Origin: Georgenia satyanarayanai
Lineage (GTDB): Bacteria; Actinomycetota; Actinomycetes; Actinomycetales; Actinomycetaceae
Assembly: GCF_009193135.1 (NCBI RefSeq)
Contig: NZ_VUKC01000002.1
Span: 434,001-498,000 of the forward strand
Direction: 5' to 3'
Length of the DNA: 64,000 bases
Shown: positions 25,076 to 33,995 of the stretch, piece by piece
How the letters are laid out: each line of letters starts with the position of its first letter
Position numbering within the stretch: position 1 is the stretch's first letter
Program-made: the position numbers and the translations under genes
The notes under the pieces: model-generated
What the model was told of the DNA's origin: nothing
The model's input: the letters and a program-made list of their open reading frames with translations, nothing else
Databases searched by the model: none

Positions 25076-26671
25076 TCAGCGGCGGATGCCGAGGGTGTCC
25101 TTGCCGTCCCCGTTCCAGTCGCCGACGAGCGTGGTGTCCTCGGCGCGGCCGTACTGGAGGACGACGTCCGCGTCCCCGCCCCGGATCGCGTTCTTCACGT
25201 AGTAGGTGCGCTCCCGGCGCACGGTGAGGGTGTCGCGGGTGTCGCCGTCCCAGTCGCCGACGTACACGTCGTCCTCGGCGCGGCCGTAGGTGACGACGTG
25301 GTCGGCGTCGCCGCCGCGGATCGCGTTCTTCACGTGGTACGTCGCGTCGCGGCGCACGGTGAGGGTGTCGCGGCCGTCGCCGTCCCAGTCGCCGACGAGG
25401 ATGGTGTCCTCATCCCGGCCGTAGTGGATGACGCGGTCCGCGTCACCGCCCTGGACGGAGTTCTTCACGTGGTAGGTCTTGCCGCGGCGCACGGTGAAGG
25501 TGTCCACGCCGTCGCCGTCCCAGTCGCCCACGTGGACGACGTCCCCGGTGCGGCCGTAGTCGATCACCCGGGTGGGGGCGCCGGCGCTCGTGCTGTCACG
25601 GATGTAGAACGTCTTGCCCACGCGGTAGGCGATCGAGTCGCGGCCGTCCCCGTCCCAGTCGCCGACGTAGCTGCGGCCCCCGGTGTTGCCGTACTGGAAG
25701 ACGTGCCTCGCCCTGCCCGAGAAGTCGTCGGCCAGGTGGTAGACGTTGCCCGTCCCCCCGATCCCGCCGTCGACGATGTCCCGGGTGCTCCCACCGTCCT
25801 CGACCGGGATCGTGCGTACCGTCGGCGTGCTCGGCCGGCTCGCCGCGCCCAGGTGCTGGGTGATCTCCCGGTCGACGATGCCGGCGAACTGGCCCCAGCG
25901 GTAGTGGTCCTCCCGGGCCACCCATGTCGCGTCGGTGATGAAGCCGTTGCGCGTGTACCAGTTGTAGCCGCCGCGGGCGCCCCACGGCTTGGTGGAGTAG
26001 CCGTCCGTGTCGGCGGTCCCGGTGTCGAAGGACACGACGGTCGAGGCCTGGTAGCCGGGCGAGAAGCGAGGGGTGCCCACCGGTGCTCCGCCGTAGGAGA
26101 TGGCGACGGCGAGGTCGACGGAGTGGGCCTCGCCGTGGGCGGGCAGGAAGAAGCGGGTGGTCCACTGCGCGCCGGAGGAGTAGCCGCCGATGACGACGCG
26201 CTCGAGGTCGATGTCGTACTGCGACTTCACCCGGGCGACGAGGTCGGAGGACCAGCGCGCCTTGCCCGGGGCGTGCGCGACGTCGTACCAGCAGTTGTCG
26301 GAGTCGTCGCAGTCCGGGCCCGGAGCCTCCGGAGTCAGGAGGACCATGTTGTGCTTGCGCGCCACGGCGACCAGGCCCCTGATCCCGTCCGCGTCGAGGA
26401 GGAAGTCGCTGTTGGGCTCGTCCAGCCCCAGCCCCCCGGACCCGTCGGTGTAGACGAGCAGCCCCACGGGACGTGACCAGTCCAGGCCCGCGGCGAAGAG
26501 GTGGTAGCTCGACGAGTAGCCGCTCGAGGTGAAGGGCACGTCGAGCCGGTTGGTCCGCGGCCCGCCGGAGCCTCCGGTGGAGTCGGCCGACGCGGGCGCC
26601 GCGGCACCGGCCCCGACCAGCCCGAGGGCGGCAAGGACGACGACGGCGGTTCGGACGAGACGACGGTACAC
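25076..26671 (-). CDS. Secreted alpha/beta-hydrolase (esterase-like) with C-terminal five-repeat module
   Basis: This 531-residue exported protein has a signal peptide ending in PASA near residue 29. Its catalytic domain (about 35-290) resembles extracellular poly(3-hydroxybutyrate) depolymerase or feruloyl-esterase-like hydrolases. It shows LLVYTDGSGG, VVIGGYSSGAQW (nucleophile Ser165) and a late AREDHYRWGQF block with a candidate catalytic His. From about residue 315 it carries five GDWDGDG repeats of 45 residues, the same module as three other secreted proteins here. It ends directly at the last repeat, without the Ala/Pro tail. The GTG at 26671 has GGGGAG 5 nt upstream. Two GTG codons lie 6 nt apart, and the downstream one is chosen by spacing. 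Confidence 0.82.
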   Translation of the reverse strand: MYRRLVRTAVVVLAALGLVGAGAAAPASADSTGGSGGPRTNRLDVPFTSSGYSSSYHLFAAGLDWSRPVGLLVYTDGSGGLGLDEPNSDFLLDADGIRGLVAVARKHNMVLLTPEAPGPDCDDSDNCWYDVAHAPGKARWSSDLVARVKSQYDIDLERVVIGGYSSGAQWTTRFFLPAHGEAHSVDLAVAISYGGAPVGTPRFSPGYQASTVVSFDTGTADTDGYSTKPWGARGGYNWYTRNGFITDATWVAREDHYRWGQFAGIVDREITQHLGAASRPSTPTVRTIPVEDGGSTRDIVDGGIGGTGNVYHLADDFSGRARHVFQYGNTGGRSYVGDWDGDGRDSIAYRVGKTFYIRDSTSAGAPTRVIDYGRTGDVVHVGDWDGDGVDTFTVRRGKTYHVKNSVQGGDADRVIHYGRDEDTILVGDWDGDGRDTLTVRRDATYHVKNAIRGGDADHVVTYGRAEDDVYVGDWDGDTRDTLTVRRERTYYVKNAIRGGDADVVLQYGRAEDTTLVGDWNGDGKDTLGIRR

Positions 26672-26853
26672 AGGCACTCCCCAGGTGGTGGAACGGCGAC
26701 CCTGCTGAGCCGCCCCGTTCTCCGGAGTGATCGGCTCCCGCGCGCGCTCGCTGAGCGTCCTGACCGAAGTGTCACCCGTCCCACGAGCCGCTGCACCTGG
26801 CCATCTGGCGGAACCTGCGACCACATGTTTGTGAATTGCATTGCGGCTTTTGC

Positions 26854-26883
26854 TTGACAATCGACGTAAGTGGTTCGTACGGT
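26854..26883 (+). promoter_or_regulatory. Promoter of the Gfo/Idh - CUT2 sugar operon
   Basis: Consensus -35 TTGACA (26854-26859), 18-nt spacer and -10 TACGGT (26878-26883), which lies 7 nt before the ATG at 26891. The DNA just upstream (26825-26860) is unusually A/T-rich for this window. The 219-bp divergent gap to the esterase gene holds no other gene. Confidence 0.7.
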
Positions 26884-26890
26884 CCAAGGC

Positions 26891-28024
26891 ATGCCTGTTA
26901 CGGGGGTCACAGCTGACCGCAGGCGCGAGGCGGCCAGTGTTGGCAGCTATCGCGCGGGAATCATCGGTGCCGGGTTCATGGGGAGCGTGCACGCGCGCGC
27001 CGTCCGGGTGAACGGCGGAGAGGTCGTCGGGGTGGTGGCGAGCAGCGCGGACCGGTCCGCGCAGGCGGCAGACGAGCTCCTTGCCACGCGCCTCTTCAGT
27101 GATGTCGAGGAGCTGCTCAGCTCCGACGACGTCGACGTCGTCCACATCTGCACGCCCAACTACCTGCACCACGAGCTGACCATGCGGGCGCTCGCCGCCG
27201 GCAAGCACGTCGTGTGCGAGAAGCCGCTCGCGACCACGCCGGAGGACGCTGCCCGGATGCACGAGGCGGCCGAGGCCGCCGGCCGCGTCGGTGCCGTGCC
27301 CTTCGTCTACCGCTTCCACCCGATGGTCCGTGAGGCGCGCGAGATGGTCCGACGCGGTGGGCTCGGCCGCATCGTCCTCGCCCACGGCTCCTACCTCCAG
27401 GACTGGCTCTCCGGCCCGCAGGACGACAACTGGCGCGTCGACGCCCGCCTCGGCGGCGCCACCCGCGCCTTCGGGGACATCGGCTCCCACTGGTGCGACC
27501 TCCTCGAGTTCGTCACCGGGGACCGCATCACGGCCGTCAGCGCGCGCAGCGCCACCGTGAACACCGAACGGGGCGCGAGCCGGTCCGCCGTCGACACCGA
27601 GGACCTCGTCGCGCTCCAGCTCGAGACGGCGGGAGGGGTGGTCGGCACCGCCACCATCTCCCAGGTCTCACCCGGCCGGAAGAACCGGCTCTTCCTCGAG
27701 GTCTCCGGCGCCACCTCGACCATCGCCTTCGACCAGGAGGAGTCGGAGAAGCTGTGGCTCGGTGCCCGTGACGGTTCCCGCCTGCTCGTCCGCGACCCCG
27801 ATACTCTCTCCGCCCCGGCCGCGCGGTACGCGCGTGTCCCCGCCGGCCACCCGCAGGGGTACCAGGAGTGTTTCGCCAGCTTCGTCGCCGACACCGCGCG
27901 CGCCGTCGCCGGCCAGCCGGTCGACGGGCTGCCCACCTTCGCGGACGGGCTGCGCGCCACCCGCCTGGCCGACGCCGTCGTCCGCTCCGCCGCCTCCCGC
28001 ACGTGGGTGGAGGTCCCGCAGTGA
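26891..28024 (+). CDS. Gfo/Idh/MocA-family sugar oxidoreductase
   Basis: This 377-residue NAD(P)-dependent dehydrogenase has the Rossmann motif GIIGAGFMGSVHARA, the catalytic CEKPLA lysine motif and AFGDIGSHWCDLLE with the conserved Asp and His. The family oxidises sugars, inositols or glycosides, often at C3. It opens an operon with a CUT2 importer. The ATG at 26891 follows a TTGACA (26854-26859) - 18 nt - TACGGT (26878-26883) promoter by 7 nt, so the operon mRNA should be leaderless. Its stop overlaps the ABC ATPase start in a GTGA. The substrate may be a glycoside or a free sugar such as inositol. Confidence 0.92.
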   Translation: MPVTGVTADRRREAASVGSYRAGIIGAGFMGSVHARAVRVNGGEVVGVVASSADRSAQAADELLATRLFSDVEELLSSDDVDVVHICTPNYLHHELTMRALAAGKHVVCEKPLATTPEDAARMHEAAEAAGRVGAVPFVYRFHPMVREAREMVRRGGLGRIVLAHGSYLQDWLSGPQDDNWRVDARLGGATRAFGDIGSHWCDLLEFVTGDRITAVSARSATVNTERGASRSAVDTEDLVALQLETAGGVVGTATISQVSPGRKNRLFLEVSGATSTIAFDQEESEKLWLGARDGSRLLVRDPDTLSAPAARYARVPAGHPQGYQECFASFVADTARAVAGQPVDGLPTFADGLRATRLADAVVRSAASRTWVEVPQ

Positions 28025-29523
28025 CCGCGAGCGCACCGCTGCTCCGGATGAGCGGCATCACCAAGTCCTTCTTCGGCGTCCAGGTGCTCACCGGCATCGA
28101 CCTCGAGGTCCGGGCGGGGGAGGTCCACGCGCTCGTCGGGGAGAACGGCGCGGGCAAGTCGACGCTCATGAAGATCCTCGCCGGGGTCCAGCCCGCCGAC
28201 AGCGGGACCATCGAGCTCGACGGCGCACCCGTCACCTTCGCCCACCCGCTCGAGGCGCAGGCCGCCGGCGTCACGACCGTCTTCCAGGAGTTCAACCTCC
28301 TGCCGGAGCGCACCGTGGCCGAGAACGTCTACCTCGGCCGCGAGCCCCGCCGGCGGGGCCTGGTCGACCGCGCCCAGATGGTGCGGGACACCGCCGCCCT
28401 GCTCGCCGACCTCGGCGTCGAGGCCATCGCGCCGGACGTCAAGGTCCGCGCGCTGTCCGTGGCCGAGCAGCAGGTCGTCGAGATCGTCAAGGCGATGTCC
28501 TTCGACGCCCGGATCATCTCGATGGACGAGCCCACCGCCGCTCTCGCCGACCACGAGGTCGAGCTGCTCTACCGCCTCGTCCGCCGGCTCCAGGACCGCG
28601 GCGTCGCCGTCCTGTACGTCTCGCACCGGCTCAAGGAGATCTTCGACCTGTGCGACCGGATCACCGTCCTCAAGGACGGCAGCCTGGTGGACACGGTCGA
28701 CACCGCGCGCATCACCTCCGACGAGCTCGTCCGGAAGATGGTCGGGCGCTCGATCAGCGCGCTGTTCCCCCAGCCACGGGAGGGCACCCGCACGGGTGAC
28801 GTCCGCCTGGCCGTGCGCGGCGTCGGCAACCACATGGTCCGCGACATCAGCTTCGAGGTCCGCGCCGGGGAGATCGTCGCCCTCGCCGGGCTCCAGGGCA
28901 GCGGGCGCACCGAGATCGCCCACGGCCTGTTCGGCGTCGAGCGTTTCCGCACCGGTGAGGTGTACGTCGACGGCAGGCGGGTGGACCCCCGCTCACCGCG
29001 CGAGGCCGTGCGCTCGGGCCTGGCCCTCGTCACCGAGGACCGCAAGGTCGAGGGGCTGGCCCTCAACCAGTCCGTCGCCGCCAACGCCCGGCTCGTGCTC
29101 GACGCCGTCGTGCCTCGCCAGGCCGCGCGTCGCGCCCGCCGCGTCCCCGAGATCCTCTCCTCCCTCGAGCTCGCCGCCCGCAGCGGCAGCCACGAGGTCC
29201 GCTTCCTGTCCGGCGGCAACCAGCAGAAGGTCGTCCTGGCCAAGTGGCTCGTCACCGACCCCGGCGTCATCGTCATGGACGAGCCCACCCGCGGCATCGA
29301 CGTCGGCGCCAAGCGGGCCGTCTACGAGCTCATGCGCGACCTCGCCGCCGAGGGCGTGGCCATCGTCCTCATCTCCTCCGAGCTGCCGGAGGTCATCGGC
29401 ATGGCCGACCGGATCATCGTGCTCCACGACGGTGAGATCAGCGGTGAGCTGCCCGGCGGCAGCGACGAGGAGGCCGTCATGGCCCTGGCCACCCGCCACG
29501 ACGCGTTGGAGGAGAGCGCATGA
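28021..29523 (+). CDS. Sugar ABC transporter ATPase, CUT2 (RbsA/XylG-like)
   Basis: This 500-residue protein is a tandem-NBD ATPase typical of monosaccharide (CUT2) importers. The first half has Walker A GENGAGKST, signature ALSVAEQQVVEI and Walker B IISMDEPTAAL. The second half has a degenerate Walker A (GLQGSGRTE, lacking the lysine, as usual), signature LSGGNQQKV and VIVMDEPTRGIDVGAK. It overlaps both neighbours by 4 nt. It powers the two permeases downstream at the cytosolic face of the membrane. Confidence 0.95.
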   Translation: MTASAPLLRMSGITKSFFGVQVLTGIDLEVRAGEVHALVGENGAGKSTLMKILAGVQPADSGTIELDGAPVTFAHPLEAQAAGVTTVFQEFNLLPERTVAENVYLGREPRRRGLVDRAQMVRDTAALLADLGVEAIAPDVKVRALSVAEQQVVEIVKAMSFDARIISMDEPTAALADHEVELLYRLVRRLQDRGVAVLYVSHRLKEIFDLCDRITVLKDGSLVDTVDTARITSDELVRKMVGRSISALFPQPREGTRTGDVRLAVRGVGNHMVRDISFEVRAGEIVALAGLQGSGRTEIAHGLFGVERFRTGEVYVDGRRVDPRSPREAVRSGLALVTEDRKVEGLALNQSVAANARLVLDAVVPRQAARRARRVPEILSSLELAARSGSHEVRFLSGGNQQKVVLAKWLVTDPGVIVMDEPTRGIDVGAKRAVYELMRDLAAEGVAIVLISSELPEVIGMADRIIVLHDGEISGELPGGSDEEAVMALATRHDALEESA

Positions 29524-30608
29524 TGACCGCCACCCCCGAGGTCGGTGCCGGGCCTGGCGGCCGCGCCCGCACCGCTCCCGGCCGGCGCTCGCCGCTGCGC
29601 TCGGTCCCGCTCATCTACGTCGCCCTGCTGATCCTCCTCGTCGTCGCCGGCGTGCTCCTCGCCGTGCGCGGGGACAACCTCTTCAGCGGCGGCTCGATCA
29701 TCGACATCCTCACCCGTTCCAGCCTCCTCGGCTTCATCGCGATCGGGCAGACCCTCGTCATCCTGTGCCGCTCCCTCGACCTGTCGGTCGGGTACGTGGC
29801 CGCCCTGAGCAGCCTCGTCGCCGCCGTCGTCATGGACGGGGACGAGTCGCGCGTGCTGCTCGGCGTCGCCGCGGCACTGGGCGTCTCGGCCGCCGTCGGC
29901 CTGTTCAACGGCATCGTCACGACGAAGCTCGGCGTGCACGCCTTCATCACGACGCTCGGCTCCGGGCTCATCATCAAGGGCTTCCTCGACACCCGGTACC
30001 CCGGCCCGTCGGGCTCGGTCCCGGCGTCCTTCCAGGGGTTCGGCTACACGCGCATCGGGGTGCTGCCGCTCTCGGCGGTCATCATGCTCGTCATCGCGGG
30101 CGTCGGGGTGCTCATGCTCCACCGCACCCGGCTGGGCCACAGCATGTTCGCCGTCGGCGGCAACATCGACGTCGCGCGCCTCTCCGGCATCCGCACCGAC
30201 CGCACCCTCATCGTCGCGCACGTCATGTGCTCGACGATGGCGGGCCTCGCCGGCCTCCTGCTGGCGGCCCGCTTCAGCACGGGTGTCGGCGCCCAGATCT
30301 ACGGCGCGGGCTACGACCTCGACTCGATCGCGGCGGTCGTCCTCGGCGGCACGCTGCTCCTCGGCGGGCGCGGCGGCATCGGCGGCACGATCGCCGCCGT
30401 CCTCATCCTCGGCATCCTCGACAGCCTGTTCAACTCCCTGCAGATCAACCCGTTCTTCCGCGACGTGCTCCGCGGGACGATCATCATCGCGGCCGTCGCC
30501 CTGTACGCCCGCCGGCAGATCGACCCGAAGAAGGCCAGAGCCCGCTTCAGGGACGCGACCACCCGACGCGGGAGACCGGCACCGGCGACCGAAGGGGGCC
30601 GCTCATGA
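29520..30608 (+). CDS. Sugar ABC transporter permease, CUT2 (RbsC-like)
   Basis: This 362-residue permease has eight to ten hydrophobic spans and the RbsC-family signatures LCRSLDLSVGYVAALSSLV, FITTLGSGLIIKGF and AVVLGGTLLLGGRGG. The start overlaps the ATPase stop (ATGA); two consecutive ATG codons are present at 29520 and 29523. A basic C-terminal tail faces the cytosol. It forms the channel with the next gene product, probably as a heterodimer. Confidence 0.93.
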   Translation: MMTATPEVGAGPGGRARTAPGRRSPLRSVPLIYVALLILLVVAGVLLAVRGDNLFSGGSIIDILTRSSLLGFIAIGQTLVILCRSLDLSVGYVAALSSLVAAVVMDGDESRVLLGVAAALGVSAAVGLFNGIVTTKLGVHAFITTLGSGLIIKGFLDTRYPGPSGSVPASFQGFGYTRIGVLPLSAVIMLVIAGVGVLMLHRTRLGHSMFAVGGNIDVARLSGIRTDRTLIVAHVMCSTMAGLAGLLLAARFSTGVGAQIYGAGYDLDSIAAVVLGGTLLLGGRGGIGGTIAAVLILGILDSLFNSLQINPFFRDVLRGTIIIAAVALYARRQIDPKKARARFRDATTRRGRPAPATEGGRS

Positions 30609-31654
30609 CCACCCGTACCGGGGCGGTCCGCCCCGCGCGGCCCTCCGTCCTCACCCAGCTGCGGCACAACGGCAGCGGACCGGTGCTCGTCGTGCTGGCC
30701 GTGCTGGTCGCCGTCATGCTCGTGCTCAACCCCGGGTTCTACGAGCCGCCGTCGCTCATGGCCTTCCTGCGCAACGCCGCCCCGCTCGTCGTCCTCGCCA
30801 TCGGGCAGTACTTCGTCATCGTGTCCGGGGAGTTCGACCTCTCCGTCGGCAGCCTCGTCGGCGCGCAGGTGGTCATCGCCGCCAAGCTCATCAACGGCGA
30901 GGAGGACCGCACCTGGCCGGTCATCGCGCTCATGATCGGCTTCGGGCTGGTCGTCGGCCTCGTCAACGGCCTCGTCACCACACTGCTGCGGGTCCCGTCC
31001 TTCATCACCACGCTCGGCACGATGCTCGTCCTGTACGGCGCGATCCGCCTGTGGACCGGTGGCGCACCCACCGGCGCGCTGTCGGAGAGCTTCCGCCAGT
31101 GGGGCCGCATGGGCATCGACATGCCCGTCCTGCGCCAGCTGCCCTACGCGCTCCTCATCATGGTGGCGCTCGCCGTCGTCGGGATCCTCATCATGCGCTC
31201 GTCCTACGGGCGGGTGCTCGTCGCGACGGGCGACAATGACACCGCCGCCACCTTCGCCGGCGGCCGCGTGTGGCTCGTCCGCACGGGCGCCTTCGTCCTC
31301 TCGGCGCTCTTCGCCACGGTGGCGGGCATCCTCGTCGGCGGGTTCGCCGGCGTCACCGCCCAGGTGGGCCAGGGCATGGAGTTCACGGCGATCACCGCCG
31401 TCGTCCTCGGTGGCGTGCTCCTCGGCGGAGGGCGGGGGTGGATCGTCGGCGCGATCGCCGGTGCGCTCACCTACCAGCTGCTCGAGCGGCTCCTCGTCCA
31501 GCTCGACATGCCCTCGACGCTCAACCCCACGATCCAGGGCGTCATCATCATCGCCGCCGTCGCCTTCGCGGCAAACCAGTCCCGCATGCGCCGGGGCGGT
31601 CGATCCACCGCCCCGCAGACCCCGGCGGAGCCCCAGCCCGTGGGAGCCGCATGA
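30605..31654 (+). CDS. Sugar ABC transporter permease, CUT2 (RbsC-like), second subunit
   Basis: This 349-residue permease is a paralogue of the preceding one. It shows VIVSGEFDLSVGSLVGAQVV, FITTLGTMLVLYGAIRL and AVVLGGVLLGGGRGW with a similar helix layout. It starts 4 nt inside the upstream gene (ATGA). Two distinct CUT2 permeases suggest a heterodimeric channel, as in some actinobacterial and rhizobial sugar importers. Confidence 0.93.
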   Translation: MTTRTGAVRPARPSVLTQLRHNGSGPVLVVLAVLVAVMLVLNPGFYEPPSLMAFLRNAAPLVVLAIGQYFVIVSGEFDLSVGSLVGAQVVIAAKLINGEEDRTWPVIALMIGFGLVVGLVNGLVTTLLRVPSFITTLGTMLVLYGAIRLWTGGAPTGALSESFRQWGRMGIDMPVLRQLPYALLIMVALAVVGILIMRSSYGRVLVATGDNDTAATFAGGRVWLVRTGAFVLSALFATVAGILVGGFAGVTAQVGQGMEFTAITAVVLGGVLLGGGRGWIVGAIAGALTYQLLERLLVQLDMPSTLNPTIQGVIIIAAVAFAANQSRMRRGGRSTAPQTPAEPQPVGAA

Positions 31655-31728
31655 GCTGAGCCGCACGTCCGTCCGCCCGCCCGACCCACGACCTCACGAC
31701 ACCGACATCGCTACCAAGGAGGGTACTG

Positions 31729-32976
31729 ATGAAGCGCACCGCGCTCCGCCTCACCGCAGGCATGCTCGGCCTGGGACTCGTCCTCACGGCCTGCACGACC
31801 GACACCCCGTCCGAGTCCGACGACCCCACGACCGCCGCCTCCCAGGACGCCGGCGACGACGCCGGTGACGGCACCGGGGAGGAGGGCGGCACCCCCGAGG
31901 GCGAGTTCTTCGTCCGCGCGGACTACGAGCGCGAGCTCGCCCAGCGCGACATGGAGCCCGAGGGCGACCCCGCCACCCCGTGGCTGCAGATGATCGAGCC
32001 CATCGAGATGGTCGACACCTCCGAGTTCGCCGCCGAGGGCCCGCAGACGCTCTGCTTCTCCAACGCCTCGATCTCCAACCCGTGGCGCGTCACGGGCTGG
32101 ACGACGATGCAGCAGCAGGTCGAGGTCCTCCAGGAGGAGGGCGTCATCGGCGACTTCCGCGTCGCCGACGCCGGCGACGACGACAACAAGCAGATCTCCG
32201 ACATCCAGTCCTTCGTCTCCGACGGCGACTGCGGCGCCATCATCATCTCCCCGTCGACGACGGCGACCCTCACCCCCGCCGTCGAGGCGGCCTGCGCGAG
32301 CGGTGCGCCCGTCATCGTCTTCGACCGCGGCGTCAACACCGACTGCGCGGTCACCTTCATCCACCCGATCGGCGGTTACGCCTACGGCGCGAGCGGCGCG
32401 GAGTTCCTCGTCGAGAACCTCGAGCCCGGCTCGAGCGTCCTGGCCCTGCGGATCCTCCCGGGCGTCGACGTCCTCGAGCACCGGTGGGGCGCGGCGAACG
32501 ACATCTTCTCGCAGAACGACATCGAGGTGGTGGGCCAGGAGTTCACCGGTGGTGACGCCGCCCAGATCAAGGACATCGTCACCCAGTACCTCCAGCGCGG
32601 GGACGTCGACGGCATCTGGATGGACGCCGGCGACGGTGCCGTCGCCGCCGTCGAGGCCTTCGAGGACATGGGCGCGGACTACCCCGTCTTCGTCGGTGAG
32701 GACGAGCTGAGCTTCATGCGCAAGTGGGAGGAGACGGGGATGACGGCCATCGGCCTGAGCTACTCCAACTTCCAGTGGCGCACGCCCGTCCTGGCCGCCC
32801 AGATGATCTGGAACGGCGAGGAGGTCCCGGCCGAGTGGGTGCTCCCGCAGGAGCCGATCACCGACGCCGACCTCGACGAGTACCTCGAGCGGAACGCCGA
32901 CATGCCCTCGCTGCACTACGCCAAGTTCGGCGGCGAGGACCTCCCCGGCTACCCCGAGGCCTGGCAGGGCAACTAG
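31729..32976 (+). CDS. Sugar ABC transporter substrate-binding lipoprotein (CUT2)
   Basis: This 415-residue lipoprotein has lipobox LTAC (Cys near residue 23) and an acidic Asp/Glu/Gly tether to about residue 60. A type 1 periplasmic-binding (RbsB-like) fold follows: LCFSNASISNPWR, GAIIISPSTTATLTPAV and VIVFDRGVN are typical ligand-cleft segments. It delivers the sugar to the two permeases. AAGGAGGG lies 5 nt before the ATG, the strongest ribosome site in the operon. A long GC hairpin follows the stop and may cut down readthrough to the isomerase gene. Confidence 0.93.
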   Translation: MKRTALRLTAGMLGLGLVLTACTTDTPSESDDPTTAASQDAGDDAGDGTGEEGGTPEGEFFVRADYERELAQRDMEPEGDPATPWLQMIEPIEMVDTSEFAAEGPQTLCFSNASISNPWRVTGWTTMQQQVEVLQEEGVIGDFRVADAGDDDNKQISDIQSFVSDGDCGAIIISPSTTATLTPAVEAACASGAPVIVFDRGVNTDCAVTFIHPIGGYAYGASGAEFLVENLEPGSSVLALRILPGVDVLEHRWGAANDIFSQNDIEVVGQEFTGGDAAQIKDIVTQYLQRGDVDGIWMDAGDGAVAAVEAFEDMGADYPVFVGEDELSFMRKWEETGMTAIGLSYSNFQWRTPVLAAQMIWNGEEVPAEWVLPQEPITDADLDEYLERNADMPSLHYAKFGGEDLPGYPEAWQGN

Positions 32977-32984
32977 GACGACCC

Positions 32985-33017
32985 GCTGTGGGGCGCCGGC
33001 CGCCGGCGCCCCACAGC
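32985..33017 (+). terminator. Intra-operon hairpin after the CUT2 binding-protein gene
   Basis: 16-bp arms GCTGTGGGGCGCCGGC and GCCGGCGCCCCACAGC separated by one base. It parallels the hairpin after the CUT1 binding-protein gene and may attenuate the isomerase and ThuA genes. Confidence 0.65.
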
Positions 33018-33064
33018 CGCCCGCCGGGCACGGTCGCCCGGCCCGACGACGAAGTGGATGGACG

Positions 33065-33922
33065 ATGACGTCTCGCCAGATCGGCGTGAACACCTGGGTG
33101 TGGACCTCCCCGCTCACCGACGACTCCCTGCGCCGCCTCGCGCCGCAGGTCAAGGCCTGGGGCTTCGACCTCATCGAGCTGCCGGTCGAGCACCTCGGCG
33201 ACTGGGACCCCGCCGCCGCCGCGACCCTGCTCGAGGACCTCGACCTCCGTGCCACGGTCACGCTCGTCATGGGCGAGGGCAGCGAGCTCGTCGCCACCGA
33301 CGCGGCGACGGTCCGCGCCACCCAGGACTACCTCCGGGGCGTGATCGACGCGGCCCACGCCGTCGGCTCCCCGGTGATCGCCGGGCCGGCCTACGCCTCG
33401 GTGGGGCGCACGTGGCGGATGGACGACGACGAGCGGCGCCGCTGCTACGCCGAGCTCGCCGAGAACCTCGCACCCGTGGCCGAGCACGGCAGACAGGCCG
33501 GGGTGCGGATCGCGGTCGAGCCGCTCAACCGCTACGAGACCTCGCTGATCAACACGGTCGACCAGGCGCTGGAGGCGCTCGCCCCGGTGCCCGACGTCGG
33601 CCTGCTCCTCGACGTGTACCACCTCAACATCGAGGAGACGGACGTGCCGGCCGCCATCCGCCGGGCCGGCTCCCGCATCGCCCACGTGCAGGTGTGCGCG
33701 AACGACCGCGGCGCCCCCGGCGCCGACCACCTGCCCTGGCACGACATCCTCACCGCGCTCGACGACGCGGGCTACGAGGGACCGCTGTGCATCGAGTCCT
33801 TCACGGCCGAGAACGCGACCATCGCGACGGCCGCGTCCATCTGGCGGCCTCTCGCCGTCACCCAGGACGCCATCGCGGTCGACGGCCTGGCCCACCTGAA
33901 GGGGTTGATGCGCAGGAGCTGA
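33065..33922 (+). CDS. Sugar isomerase/epimerase-fold TIM barrel protein
   Basis: This 285-residue protein is of the AP-endonuclease-2 / ketose 3-epimerase fold. By alignment of spacing, Glu152 and Glu244 match the two catalytic metal-ligand glutamates of D-tagatose/D-psicose 3-epimerases. Asp183 and His186 match the DxxH segment, and Arg215 the substrate-binding arginine. The metal-ligand His expected at 209 is Gln here (HVQVCANDRG). The same fold also serves as inosose isomerase and, in newer work, as lyase of 3-keto-glycosides, so epimerase is not certain. It follows the CUT2 operon after a hairpin and precedes the ThuA giants. No ribosome site of strength is seen; GTGGATGGACG precedes the ATG. 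Confidence 0.85.
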   Translation: MTSRQIGVNTWVWTSPLTDDSLRRLAPQVKAWGFDLIELPVEHLGDWDPAAAATLLEDLDLRATVTLVMGEGSELVATDAATVRATQDYLRGVIDAAHAVGSPVIAGPAYASVGRTWRMDDDERRRCYAELAENLAPVAEHGRQAGVRIAVEPLNRYETSLINTVDQALEALAPVPDVGLLLDVYHLNIEETDVPAAIRRAGSRIAHVQVCANDRGAPGADHLPWHDILTALDDAGYEGPLCIESFTAENATIATAASIWRPLAVTQDAIAVDGLAHLKGLMRRS

Positions 33923-33995
33923 CGGGGGTGAGCCGTCCAGTGCCGGGCGGTGAGAAAGGCAAGCAGATGTGCGATCCAATGGAGGAATTCGTCTC

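Noticed and set aside
33969-33995. ATG at 33969 as start of the first giant protein
   Set aside because: It would add nine residues before the signal peptide; GGAGGA lies 9 nt before the ATG at 33996, which gives a proper signal sequence.
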